DNA of 64,000 bases from Clostridiales bacterium UBA6114. Its GTDB lineage: Bacteria > Bacillota > Clostridia > Oscillospirales > Butyricicoccaceae. This document shows, piece after piece, positions 49,730 to 57,091 of the stretch (position 1 is its first letter; the number at the start of each line of letters is the position of its first letter). A program made the translations under genes and the position numbers. The notes under the pieces are model-generated. The model saw only the letters and a list, made by a program, of their open reading frames with translations, ran no database searches and was not told where the DNA came from. The DNA is taken from the NCBI GenBank assembly GCA_002423435.1, contig DIWE01000032.1, positions 24,181 to 88,180 on the forward strand. Reading direction: 5' to 3'.

Positions 49730-50188
49730 ATGAGCGTATCCAGAGTAAAGGAATTTTTAGAGAAGGCAGGGCTGATGGACGGCTATGTCGAAATGGAGCA
49801 GGGCACGCAGACGGTCGCGCTCGCGGCGCAGGCGCTTCATATCGAGCCGGGAAGGGTGGCAAAAACCCTGTCCTTAAAGCTGCCGGACAGGGTCATTGCT
49901 GTGATCGCCCGCGGGGACGCGCGGGTCGACAATAAAAAATTCAAGGAAACGTTCCACGCAAAGGCGCGTTTTCTGGCGCCCGACGAGGTGGAGGAGCTGA
50001 CCGGTCATCCGGTCGGCGGCGTTTGCCCGTTCGCGCTTAAAGACGGGGTGGAGATTTATCTCGACGTGAGCCTTAAGGACTTCGATCCCGTCTATCCGGC
50101 GGCGGGGAGCGTCCATAACGCGGTCCGGATATCCCTTTCGAAGCTTGAGGAGGTCACAAACGGAACGTGGGTCGACATCTGCGGCTGA
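49730..50188 (+). CDS. YbaK/EbsC-type aminoacyl-tRNA editing protein
   Basis: 152 residues. GRVAKTLSLKLPDRVIAVIA with the conserved Lys, GDARVDNKKFKETF, and TGHPVGGVCPFALKDGVEIY; the last parts are typical of the YbaK/ProX superfamily of deacylases. Shorter than, and different from, the YbaK at 17474; it may be of the ProX or YeaK-like type. Start ATG 49730 follows AAAGGTGAAG. Isolated unit placed directly after the hairpin array and before the mobile element scars. Confidence 0.85.
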   Translation: MSVSRVKEFLEKAGLMDGYVEMEQGTQTVALAAQALHIEPGRVAKTLSLKLPDRVIAVIARGDARVDNKKFKETFHAKARFLAPDEVEELTGHPVGGVCPFALKDGVEIYLDVSLKDFDPVYPAAGSVHNAVRISLSKLEEVTNGTWVDICG

Positions 50189-50211
50189 GCAAGGCGGTAA
50201 TTTCCCTATGC

Positions 50212-50514
50212 TTAGGGGTTTAGCTTCCTGTATGCCAGAGAGTCATAATTCGTATAATGCTGCTGCAGAGCGTCAGCGAAGGAAAAGCCTCCGCTTAAAA
50301 TCCGATCTTCCGTATCCGCATATGGAAGATGCAGCGGGCTCGAAAGATGCACGTAGTTCAGGTTGGCGCAGGTAGCGTAAATATCGCTGTCATAGAGGAA
50401 CGTGTAGCGATAAAGCACATAGCCGCCCTGGCACTTTGAACCGAAGGGATAGCTCAGTGCGCCCAAAATCTGCGTGGAGTCCGAGGTGCCGAACATGCCG
50501 GCTTGCGTCATCAC
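50212..50514 (-). pseudogene. Possible gene fragment, unknown
   Basis: Reads as 100 residues (GTG 50514 or further upstream to the in-frame stop at 50536-50538). Aromatic-rich, natural-looking sequence (SYPFGSKCQGGYVLYRYTF, YATCANLNYVHLSSPLHLPY) with no motif I can name. No good ribosome binding site and no promoter are visible, so it is more likely the end of a truncated gene than a live gene. Codon use is reasonable but not decisive. Confidence 0.3.
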
Positions 50515-50634
50515 ACCGAACCGGAGGTAGCCAAGCTAAAAATCTGCTAAAATCGCTGGGTTGAACAAATTCCTTCGGATATATTACGCCAGAGTAATGG
50601 AAGTCTATACAAAATAATTCTTCATAAGATATCT

Positions 50635-50666
50635 GGCTGAGCTGTCATTTGAGCTTGGCCTTTTTT
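50635..50666 (+). terminator. Intrinsic terminator in the mobile scar
   Basis: GGCTGAGCT (50635-50643) and AGCTTGGCC (50652-50660) pair with two G-T wobbles, loop GTCATTTG, then TTTTTT (50661-50666). No plus-strand gene ends just before it, so it may be left from a lost gene. Confidence 0.7.
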
Positions 50667-50857
50667 GTCGTGCCCATTTTTAAATAGATAAACATGTAGT
50701 ATTTTTTAAAATTTCCCCTTGACTTCGCTTAGCAGGTTTGCGGAGCAATTTGTGTATATGGGTCGTCTGTCGCTCGAACTTCGAGCCAACTTATCCCGAA
50801 GTGGTGGGGAACATACTTCTGGCAGGAGCATATCACTCTAACATAGCCACACATATT

Positions 50858-50904
50858 ATTGTCGGTAAACAATACTTGATTTGTTGTCGGTAATCAACTA
50901 TAAT
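50858..50904 (+). promoter_or_regulatory. Promoter and repeated operator of the RHH gene
   Basis: TTGATT (50876-50881), 17-base spacer, TATAAT (50899-50904). Two direct copies of TTGTCGGTAA-x-CAA lie at 50859-50872 and 50884-50897; each is itself an imperfect dyad (ATTGT...ACAAT and GTTG...CAAC). The second copy fills the spacer, so a bound protein would block the promoter. The RHH protein downstream is the natural candidate (inferred). Confidence 0.65.
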
Positions 50905-50932
50905 ATACTTACTGGCAAAGAAGGAGGTGAAC

Positions 50933-51103
50933 ATGCCACAAAAAAAGCGGGGGCGACCTGTCGAAGAAAATCCGAAGAATATTCGTTTAGATATTCGCGT
51001 AACAAAAGAGGAATTGCAGATACTTGATGAATATTGCAAACGGAAAGGCGTTAAGCGCCCACAGGGTTTACGTGACGGGATAAAAGCCCTTGAAAAAATG
51101 TAA
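50933..51103 (+). CDS. Ribbon-helix-helix DNA-binding protein
   Basis: 56 residues: MPQKKRGRPVEENPKNIRLD, then IRVTKEELQILDEYCKRKGV and KRPQGLRDGIKALEKM. A basic arm, a beta-strand (IRLDIRV) and two helices fit the MetJ/Arc/CopG fold. Start ATG 50933 behind AAGGAGGTGA. Such small repressors are typical of conjugative or mobilisable elements. It has a strong promoter with two repeated operator-like sites, suggesting autorepression. A/T-richer than the neighbours, indicating transfer. Confidence 0.75.
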   Translation: MPQKKRGRPVEENPKNIRLDIRVTKEELQILDEYCKRKGVKRPQGLRDGIKALEKM

Positions 51104-51105
51104 GA

Positions 51106-51143
51106 GAAGTGGCGCTACACTGGCAATTGTACTACGCCACTTC
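51106..51143. terminator. Hairpin after the RHH gene
   Basis: GAAGTGGCG (51106-51114) and CGCCACTTC (51135-51143), perfect 9-bp stem, 20-base loop, followed by CCCCCACC rather than T. Starts two bases after the RHH stop. Confidence 0.55.
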
Positions 51144-51247
51144 CCCCACCAACAGATGCCCTCGAAAGGGTCTGAGGCGTAACTATTATATCATGCGCCG
51201 TAAATCCTTTCAAGGCATGTTGGAAACAACGATGAAAGGACGGTTTT

Positions 51248-51340
51248 ATGAGCAGTATTTTAGAGGAATTTGCTTACGGAAACATATCGCCGGAGGTGCG
51301 GTTTTTCAAGCGCGATTCCGAATACGGGGAGGGCCGCTGA
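51248..51340 (+). pseudogene. Truncated DUF6809-like gene
   Basis: Codes for 30 residues, MSSILEEFAYGNISPEVRFF, then KRDSEYG and a stop after EGR. This looks like the N-terminal part of DUF6809-type proteins, which normally run to about 95 residues. A GGACGG site precedes the ATG at 51248. The next two genes are of the same family, so this is the remnant of a third copy, or a very short live peptide gene. Confidence 0.5.
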
Positions 51341-51341
51341 C

Positions 51342-51629
51342 ATGAAAAGTATTTTGCGCGGCCTGTATAGCGGCGATATTATCCCGTGGGAACGCCGTAA
51401 CCCGGACAGCGAAAAGCAGCGTGAAATCCTCCGTAAGCTGGAGGACGAGGAACGGTATTTCATGGCGAAAATGTCGCTGGACGATTGCCAGCGGTTTCAG
51501 GCGTTATCAAGCCTGCACATGGAGCTTTCCACCGCAGAGGAAGAAAATCTATTCTCCTATGCGTTCACCCTGGGTATGCTTCTGGCAATGGACGTGATGA
51601 AAGAAGCGGAGGTGGTTTTGGGTGGCTAA
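51342..51629 (+). CDS. DUF6809-family protein, copy 1
   Basis: 95 residues from ATG 51342 (GGGGAGGG upstream). KSILRGLYSGDIIPWERRNP at the start, then helical, charged ILRKLEDEERYFMAKMS and LSTAEEENLFSYAFTLGMLL. Small helical protein of unknown function found in clostridial mobile elements. It overlaps the next copy by 8 bases. No domain of known activity. Confidence 0.65.
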   Translation: MKSILRGLYSGDIIPWERRNPDSEKQREILRKLEDEERYFMAKMSLDDCQRFQALSSLHMELSTAEEENLFSYAFTLGMLLAMDVMKEAEVVLGG

Positions 51630-51936
51630 AACCCTCCTGCAACAGCTTTACGACGGCGAGATTTATCCCGCCGAACAACCTGTCCCGCAAAACCCGCAGT
51701 ATCGGGAGCTTTGCCGGAAGCTGGGCGAGGAAAAGGAATATCTCCGGGAACAGCTTTCGGCAAGCGACCGGGAACGGTTTGACGCAATGGAAAACCTGTC
51801 CCAGGAGATTGAAAACCTGTACAGCTACGATGATTTTTCCTGTGGCTTCCGGCTGGGTGCGGGTTTGATGATTGAGGCTTTTATCAGCGGGAACGGGTTT
51901 TCCCGCGACAGGTCGAACATTACATGGAAAATCTGA
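51622..51936 (+). CDS. DUF6809-family protein, copy 2
   Basis: 104 residues from GTG 51622, behind GGAGGTGG. AKTLLQQLYDGEIYPAEQPV, LGEEKEYLREQLSASDRERF, and FSCGFRLGAGLMIEAFISG. Shares the LY-x-G-x-I-x-P start and the F-x-GFRLG/TLGM end with the upstream copy, so the pair arose by duplication. Function is unknown. The coupling of two or three different paralogs in tandem may point to a complex. Confidence 0.65.
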   Translation: MAKTLLQQLYDGEIYPAEQPVPQNPQYRELCRKLGEEKEYLREQLSASDRERFDAMENLSQEIENLYSYDDFSCGFRLGAGLMIEAFISGNGFSRDRSNITWKI

Positions 51937-51962
51937 CGGGCAGAACACCACCCATCAGACCG

Positions 51963-52083
51963 TTACCCTGTGCAGTCCCTTGTAAACTGTACTTTCGTGT
52001 GTGCTAGACGATTCTCGTTCATTGTTGACCTCCTTTTAATTTTGATGCGGTCGCCAAACCTCATCAATTCTATAAAGGAGGTC
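51963..52083 (-). mobile_element. IS200/IS605-type 5' scar, putative
   Basis: On the minus strand an ATG at 52022 behind AAGGAGGT reads NENRLAHTK before diverging into VQFTRDCTG and a stop at 51963. AHTK matches the beginning of TnpA (Y1) transposases of the IS200 type (xSLSHTK). The flank has a 22-base imperfect inverted repeat, GACCTCCTTT...GATG (52027-52047) against CATC...AAAGGAGGTC (52062-52083), like the hairpins at ends of this family. It is a truncated relic. Confidence 0.4.
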
Positions 52084-52149
52084 TTGCATTTTCATCGCTA
52101 AAGTTTTTTCCTCTCACCGGCATTGTCGTGGTTATTCCGCGCAAAACGA

Positions 52150-52191
52150 AACCCGGAAAAAGATCCGCATGATGCGGATCTTTTCCGGGTT
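52150..52191 (-). terminator. Terminator of the TRAP transporter operon
   Basis: Stem of about 18 bp with one bulged A: AACCCGGAAAAAGATCCGC on the left and its complement ending CCGGGTT on the right (52150-52191). On the minus strand it is followed by TTTCGTTTTGC. It sits about 90 bases after the stop at 52277. Confidence 0.7.
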
Positions 52192-52276
52192 CATCATCAG
52201 CGGACTTGCATCCGCCGGGAGGATACCGTTTTTCGGCCGCGGGGATTTTGGGCGATGTTTTGCTCTTTCCCTCCGG

Positions 52277-54313
52277 TCAAGTGCTGATCCGGTCCGGTTT
52301 TTGCTTTCTGTATGCGATATAATCAGCGAGCAGGCCAGCGGCAACAATGAATATGCCGGCCAAATCCGTCCGCCATCCCGGGATAATCAGAAGCAGAGCG
52401 CCGATACAGTAGGAAAACCTTACGATTTTTGCGCATCTGCCAAAGGTGTAGCCTACGCCTCCGATCGCCATAAAGACGGTGCCGATCGTCGCGGTCAAAA
52501 CGGCGAGCATCATCTCGCCCCCCACGACCTCCTGCCAGAGCAGGATCGGGTTATAGACGATCAGAAATGGGATCAGAAAGCCCGGCGCTGCGATTTTCAT
52601 GGCGGTCCACGCAACCTGGAACGGCTTTGCGCCGGAGATGCCGGCCGCCGTATAAGAGGCAATGGCCACGGGGGGCGTGATATTGGAGATGCAGGAAAAA
52701 TAAAATACGAAAAAGTGTGCGGCAAGCGGCGTGGCGCCCATTTTAATCAGTGCGGGCGCGATCACAATGGCAACCATAATGTAGCACGCCGTAGCGGGGA
52801 GGCCCATGCTCAGAATCAGGGAAGCGACCGCCGTAAGAAGAAGCGCAATGAACAGGTTGCCGCCCGACAGCTTCATAATATTGTAGCTGATCACCGAGCC
52901 GAGCCCGGTCATTGCGCAGACGCCGACGATGATGCCCGCCGCGATGCAGGCCATCATCGCCGTGAGAGCCGTTTTAGCTCCGGATGAAAGGCCGGTCAGG
53001 ATCTTTTTCACGGTTAGGCGGTTTTTCTGGATCAGCCCGACAAGAACGGTTGAAATCATGCCGACAAAGGCCGCGAATGTAGGGGTATAGCCGCAGATCA
53101 TGCCGACAATGATGACAAGCACAGGCACAAGCAGGAAGATCCTCCTCCCCATGTCCGAAAGAGGAGGGATCTCTGCCCGCGGAACTCCCATAAGCCCCAG
53201 CCTGCGCGCCTCAAAGTGGACCCAGAAAAAGCAGGAGACATAGTAGAGAAAGGCGGGAACGATTGCCGCTTTCATAATGACATTATAGCTGACCCCGAGG
53301 TACTGCGCCATGATAAAGGCAGCGGCTCCCATCACAGGAGGCATAATCATTCCGCCGGTCGATGCAACCGCCTCCACCGCGCCCGCAAATTTGGGGGCAA
53401 ATCCGGTCTTTTTCATAAGCGGAATCGTAAAGGCTCCGGTCGTTGCCACATTGGCCGCGGCGCTTCCGCTGATCGTCCCCATGAGGGCGCTGGAGATGGC
53501 CGCAATTTTCGCAGGGCCTCCCGCCGACCAGCCGGCAAGCTTGGTCGCGACGTCGTTGAACAAGGCCGCCACGCCGCTCTCACCCAAGAGCGCGCCGAAG
53601 AGAACGAAGAGGAAGATAAAGCTGGAAGCGGTCTGTGTGGTAATGCCGTAAATCCCTTCGTCCACCAGATACATACGTATCAGGAAGCGCTGGGGCAGGA
53701 TGCCGAAATGCTGGAAAATACCCGGTACGCGGTCGCCGAAAAGCGCATACAGAGCGAAAAAAACAGGCAGGACGGCAAGCACGTTGCCCACGGCCCTTCT
53801 GGTTGCCTCGAGCACCAGGAGGAGGGCCAGGACCGCCATAATATAGTCCATAACCGTAGTGGCCATCAAAGTGGAGGAAAAACGCATGGTGGTGAAGTAG
53901 GTGTATAGGCCGACGGCCGCGCCGAGGGCGGCTAAACCCAAGTCCAGCCACAGAATTCTCTTTCCTCCCGCTTTGGTGGGATAGGTAAGGAACACCAGGC
54001 AAAGGGTAAACGCCAAAAACATTCCGCCCTTTCTCATGCCGTCCATCATTCCCAGGCTGTTGCTCCAGATACCGAACAAAGCAAAAGCCAGCGACACCAG
54101 AAACAGAAGTTTCGTAAGCCAGCCGGGAGCGCCCGCGGGTGTGATCTCCATTTCCGAAAGGTCTGATACGGGGGTAATTCCCCTGATGGGAAGAACGATT
54201 TTTGCCTTTCCCACGTTTGCGTTTTCATCTGGCGCCGACTCCGGGGGTTCGCCCCGGGCCTCGTTTTTCAAACCGAAACCGGGCTTATTCAAATCAGATG
54301 AGTTCAATAACAC
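52277..54313 (-). CDS. TRAP transporter fused permease (TAXI type)
   Basis: 678 residues, about 16-17 membrane segments: the small DctQ-like and the large DctM-like parts are fused. Start GTG 54313 just after AAGGAGGTTAACC. Family residues: GALLGESGVAALFNDVATKL, GTISGSAAANVATTGAFTIP, VEAVASTGGMIMPPVMGAAA, and FFVFYFSCISNITPPVAIAS. It imports an organic anion with Na+ or H+; the binding protein is the next gene upstream (54394). Substrate is unknown, but the regulon around suggests an amino acid-like compound. Confidence 0.92.
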   Translation of the reverse strand: MLLNSSDLNKPGFGLKNEARGEPPESAPDENANVGKAKIVLPIRGITPVSDLSEMEITPAGAPGWLTKLLFLVSLAFALFGIWSNSLGMMDGMRKGGMFLAFTLCLVFLTYPTKAGGKRILWLDLGLAALGAAVGLYTYFTTMRFSSTLMATTVMDYIMAVLALLLVLEATRRAVGNVLAVLPVFFALYALFGDRVPGIFQHFGILPQRFLIRMYLVDEGIYGITTQTASSFIFLFVLFGALLGESGVAALFNDVATKLAGWSAGGPAKIAAISSALMGTISGSAAANVATTGAFTIPLMKKTGFAPKFAGAVEAVASTGGMIMPPVMGAAAFIMAQYLGVSYNVIMKAAIVPAFLYYVSCFFWVHFEARRLGLMGVPRAEIPPLSDMGRRIFLLVPVLVIIVGMICGYTPTFAAFVGMISTVLVGLIQKNRLTVKKILTGLSSGAKTALTAMMACIAAGIIVGVCAMTGLGSVISYNIMKLSGGNLFIALLLTAVASLILSMGLPATACYIMVAIVIAPALIKMGATPLAAHFFVFYFSCISNITPPVAIASYTAAGISGAKPFQVAWTAMKIAAPGFLIPFLIVYNPILLWQEVVGGEMMLAVLTATIGTVFMAIGGVGYTFGRCAKIVRFSYCIGALLLIIPGWRTDLAGIFIVAAGLLADYIAYRKQKPDRIST

Positions 54314-54393
54314 GGTTAACCTCCTTCGTTATTCATGGCAATAGAATAAAACCCAATTGCTGTGTCTTTAAGCTCCTGGGTGCCGAAGGCGTC

Positions 54394-55458
54394 CTATTTC
54401 AGAAGCCCGAGCTCTTTGAGCGCGATTTCGGCGCCGGGATGAACCGGAATCCCGATTTTGCCGATGCTGTCCGAAGGCGTGTTGAAGCAGGGGTTGTCGA
54501 AGCTTGCCAATGTCCCGATGAGCCAGTCCTTGTTTTCGTACATGCACATGATCAGCCTGTAAGCAACGTCGTCCGGCATATCCGCCTTGACAACAAGGTA
54601 GGAGTTGTGTCCGACCGTCAAAAGGGCATCGGGCTGGTTGTCATAGGAATCGGCGGGAATATCCATTTGGATAAGCCAGTCGTTCTTTGCAAGAACGGTA
54701 TCCACCTCCTCCTGTGTGAGGCCAAGCAGACGGATATTGCTGTTTCCGGTCATGGCGTCGGTTACGGCGGCCATCGGCACGGCGCCCGCCGCAAGCGCAA
54801 AATCGGCAAGACCGTTTCTAAGCGACTCGACGGACTGCGCTTGGTCGAGATAGCTGGGAACGACGTCGTTTAGGGTAATGCCGAAGGACTCCAGCAATGC
54901 CACCGTGGCTGTAAGCGTACCGCTCGCCGGACGGCCGGTGACGACCCGTTTTCCCCGGACGCCGCTAATATCATTGATGCCGGAGTTTTTATTGATCATG
55001 AGGTTATAGGGGTTTGCAAACATAGGGCAGAGAATCCTGAAATCCGGATGTGCCGAGCCCGCGTAATCGCCTTTTCCGTAATACGCGGCAAGCAGCACGT
55101 CACTCTGGATAAAGCCCATGGTGGCTTCATCGTTTTGAAGAAGAGTGACGTTTTCACCGGAGCCCGAGCTACTTGTGGCGGAGGCAAAATATCCGTCGAT
55201 CTTCTCCTGCCAGAGCTGGGCGAGAGCCACGCCGCCCGAATAAAACAGACCGCTGGAAGTTGCTGTGCAGATATTCATTTTATATGTAGATGTAAGGAAT
55301 TCCGGCGTGCCGTTCTCTTTTCCGGATACTGCAGTCGTGGAAGGGGGGATGTCGTTCTCGGAAGACGCGGCGGGCGGGGTTTCCTGAGAACACGCTGCCA
55401 GCGCAAGCACAAGTGCCGCTATCAATGCCAAAGAAAAAATTCTTCTGAATGACTTCAT
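54394..55458 (-). CDS. TAXI-family TRAP solute receptor lipoprotein
   Basis: 354 residues. Signal peptide with lipobox (LVLALAACSQE, Cys about residue 23), a Ser/Pro linker, then YKMNICTATSSGLFYSGGVA and WQEKIDGYFASATSSSGSGENV, EATMGFIQSDVLLAAYYG, NPYNLMINKNSGINDISGVR, RPASGTLTATVALLESFG; the pattern is that of the TAXI type (DctP-unrelated). It delivers substrate to the fused permease downstream in the same operon. It has a long leader of about 230 bases with structure. Confidence 0.92.
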   Translation of the reverse strand: MKSFRRIFSLALIAALVLALAACSQETPPAASSENDIPPSTTAVSGKENGTPEFLTSTYKMNICTATSSGLFYSGGVALAQLWQEKIDGYFASATSSSGSGENVTLLQNDEATMGFIQSDVLLAAYYGKGDYAGSAHPDFRILCPMFANPYNLMINKNSGINDISGVRGKRVVTGRPASGTLTATVALLESFGITLNDVVPSYLDQAQSVESLRNGLADFALAAGAVPMAAVTDAMTGNSNIRLLGLTQEEVDTVLAKNDWLIQMDIPADSYDNQPDALLTVGHNSYLVVKADMPDDVAYRLIMCMYENKDWLIGTLASFDNPCFNTPSDSIGKIGIPVHPGAEIALKELGLLK

Positions 55459-55690
55459 TTTATTATCCTCCTGTCAAATGAATAGAAATGAAAAACATCC
55501 CGGTTTTTCCGGCCTTCGCAGAGGTCTGCGGGCCGGTCCGCTTGCCTCCGTTTACACCTGCAGCCCAGGTTCAGAAATGGACCTCTGTCACCCTTTTTTG
55601 CCCACATTCCGCAATATGTGCAAAGCAATGGTGAATATGGACACCTGGATTTGAGCACTTTAAACAGAATATAATCCGGATATCGGAATT
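55459..55690 (-). promoter_or_regulatory. Long structured leader of the TRAP operon
   Basis: About 230 bases between the predicted transcription start and the start codon. A hairpin with CCGGCC (55509-55514) and GGCCGG (55531-55536) and the inner pair CGCAG/CTGCG is clear; a further possible pair lies near 55570-55590 (GGTTC/GGACC). I do not recognise a riboswitch class. No ORF worth naming. Confidence 0.4.
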
Positions 55691-55727
55691 ACGGTTCCAT
55701 TATAGAAGAATCCAATTATCATGTCAA
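55684..55727 (-). promoter_or_regulatory. TRAP operon promoter and IclR operator candidate
   Basis: Minus strand: TTGACA (55727-55722), 17-base spacer, TATAAT (55704-55699), full consensus. Immediately downstream lies GGAACCGTAATTCCG (55698-55684), an imperfect dyad that contains, on the plus strand, CGGAATTACG (55684-55693). The same CGGAATTACG occurs at 56995-57004 in the aminotransferase promoter region. Confidence 0.8.
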
Positions 55728-55748
55728 GCAATAATTACATAATATTAC

Positions 55749-55785
55749 AAAAAACCTGAAAAACCAAAAAATTTGGCTTTTCAGG
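55749..55785 (-). terminator. Intrinsic terminator of the iclR gene
   Basis: CCTGAAAA (55755-55762) and TTTTCAGG (55778-55785) with an inner CAAA/TTTG pair; on the minus strand followed by six T (55754-55749). It separates the regulator from the TRAP promoter. Confidence 0.85.
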
Positions 55786-55833
55786 CTCAACATTGAAACC
55801 CTTATCATGATCTCATTTTGAGGTGCATTTGCG

Positions 55834-56595
55834 CTACAGCGCCCGGATTTCCTCGGCCGCTTCGTTTAGCAGCCTGAGAACCGTGCTCCTATACTGCGGG
55901 CTGTCTTTTTCCTCAAGGGATGCGACATTCATACAGGCGAGGAAATTGCCGCTTTTATCAAAAAGAGGAACGCAAATAGACATGGTATTGTCGTTGACCT
56001 CACTTAAGGAGATGCCGTAGCCCTTCTCACGGGTTGTTTTGACCTCCTGTAAGAGCTGCTTCTTGTCCAAAATGGTATTCTTCGCGAGGCGTTTAAGCTC
56101 CACTCTTTCGATATAATCGTACAAGAAGCTTTCCGGGCCGAAAGCCAGGATACAGCGGCCTACGGTGCCCGCGAAAAGGGGAATCTTTGCCCCGATTTCA
56201 TGGGCAAACCGGATAAACTGGTTGTTGTTGAGAACATGGATGCAGATGCTGTAATCGCTGCCTCCGTGTACAGACAAAACGACCGTCTCATTTAACGCAT
56301 CCCTGATTTTTTTCATGATCGGGTCGCAGATAGTGATCAGATTATTGCCTGTGGTCACGAGCTTCCCGTACCGCAGGAGGCCGAAGCTCATGCCATATTT
56401 TTTCGTTTTTTTATCCTGTACCATCCATCCCCGGGCCACCAGGGTCTGAACAATCCGGAATACGGTCGTTTTGGGGTAGCCTGTCGTCTCGCTCATCTTT
56501 TCGATGCTTTGGAAGAGGTCGTTACTGTTAAACGTCTCCAGCAAATCAATCGTTTTATTGAGCGTACCCAGCATGTCCTTATCTTTTTGAAGCAA
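55834..56595 (-). CDS. IclR-family transcription regulator
   Basis: 253 residues from TTG 56595 (GGAGAG upstream). N-terminal winged helix (LNKTIDLLETFNSNDLFQSI, TGYPKTTVFRIVQTLVARG), then the ligand-binding domain with FAHEIGAKIPLFAGTVGRCI and the typical REKGYGISLSEVNDNTMSIC and VPLFDKSGNFLACMNVASL. Located between the TRAP operon and the catabolic operon, it probably senses the imported or degraded compound. Repression is the usual mode of the family. The MITE-like copy lies in its upstream region. Confidence 0.9.
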   Translation of the reverse strand: MLQKDKDMLGTLNKTIDLLETFNSNDLFQSIEKMSETTGYPKTTVFRIVQTLVARGWMVQDKKTKKYGMSFGLLRYGKLVTTGNNLITICDPIMKKIRDALNETVVLSVHGGSDYSICIHVLNNNQFIRFAHEIGAKIPLFAGTVGRCILAFGPESFLYDYIERVELKRLAKNTILDKKQLLQEVKTTREKGYGISLSEVNDNTMSICVPLFDKSGNFLACMNVASLEEKDSPQYRSTVLRLLNEAAEEIRAL

Positions 56596-56629
56596 ACTAA
56601 TCTCTCCTAATAATGAATAATAACGTTAA

Positions 56630-56790
56630 GGAAATACTGATTAATCCGGCGCGAGTGGATTTGCGAGAGATTTTTCGCCCATGCAAGGCGGAAAAGGCGA
56701 GAATATCCGTTGATATTTAAGCCTTTGACAACGAAGCAGGGGCTGAAAAGATCCGCAATGCCGCCGTGCTCGGATTAGATCAGTGTTTCC
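56630..56790. mobile_element. 161-bp MITE-like repeat, copy 2
   Basis: Same length and about 96% identity with 32084-32244 (about 7 differences). Ends GGAAATACTGATTAATCC and GGATTAGATCAGTGTTTCC. Flanked on both sides by TTAA, a plausible target-site duplication. It lies in the divergent region between iclR and the aminotransferase gene and might affect their expression. Confidence 0.8.
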
Positions 56791-56935
56791 TTAAATGCTC
56801 TCAAGACAAATAACCTTTTCCCCGGCGCTTTGATACTGTGGTTTTATATTATAGTATTCGGCGCTTTTATGTCAAGTCAATTAAAACGGATCGGGCAGGG
56901 CGCGTCTGCTGATCAAAAAAGATTCTTGAAACGCC

Positions 56936-57004
56936 TTGACAAACGTTGCAGCCAAAGCTATTATGAATATATACGGAATATGGATTCCGAATAACGGAAT
57001 TACG
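56936..57004 (+). promoter_or_regulatory. Promoter and operator region of the aminotransferase operon
   Basis: TTGACA (56936-56941), 17-base spacer, TATTAT (56959-56964). Downstream: CGGAAT-ATGG-ATTCCG (56974-56989), then TTCCG-AATAA-CGGAA (56985-56999), ending in CGGAATTACG (56995-57004). These overlapping dyads share their half-site with the TRAP operator and are probable IclR binding sites. Confidence 0.75.
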
Positions 57005-57091
57005 TGCCCCCCGGAAATCCGCAGTTTCGGTGGACAGAACGAGGAAAACGCTGGTTTTACCAATAATCTGCACTGGAAAGGGGTAATCAAA

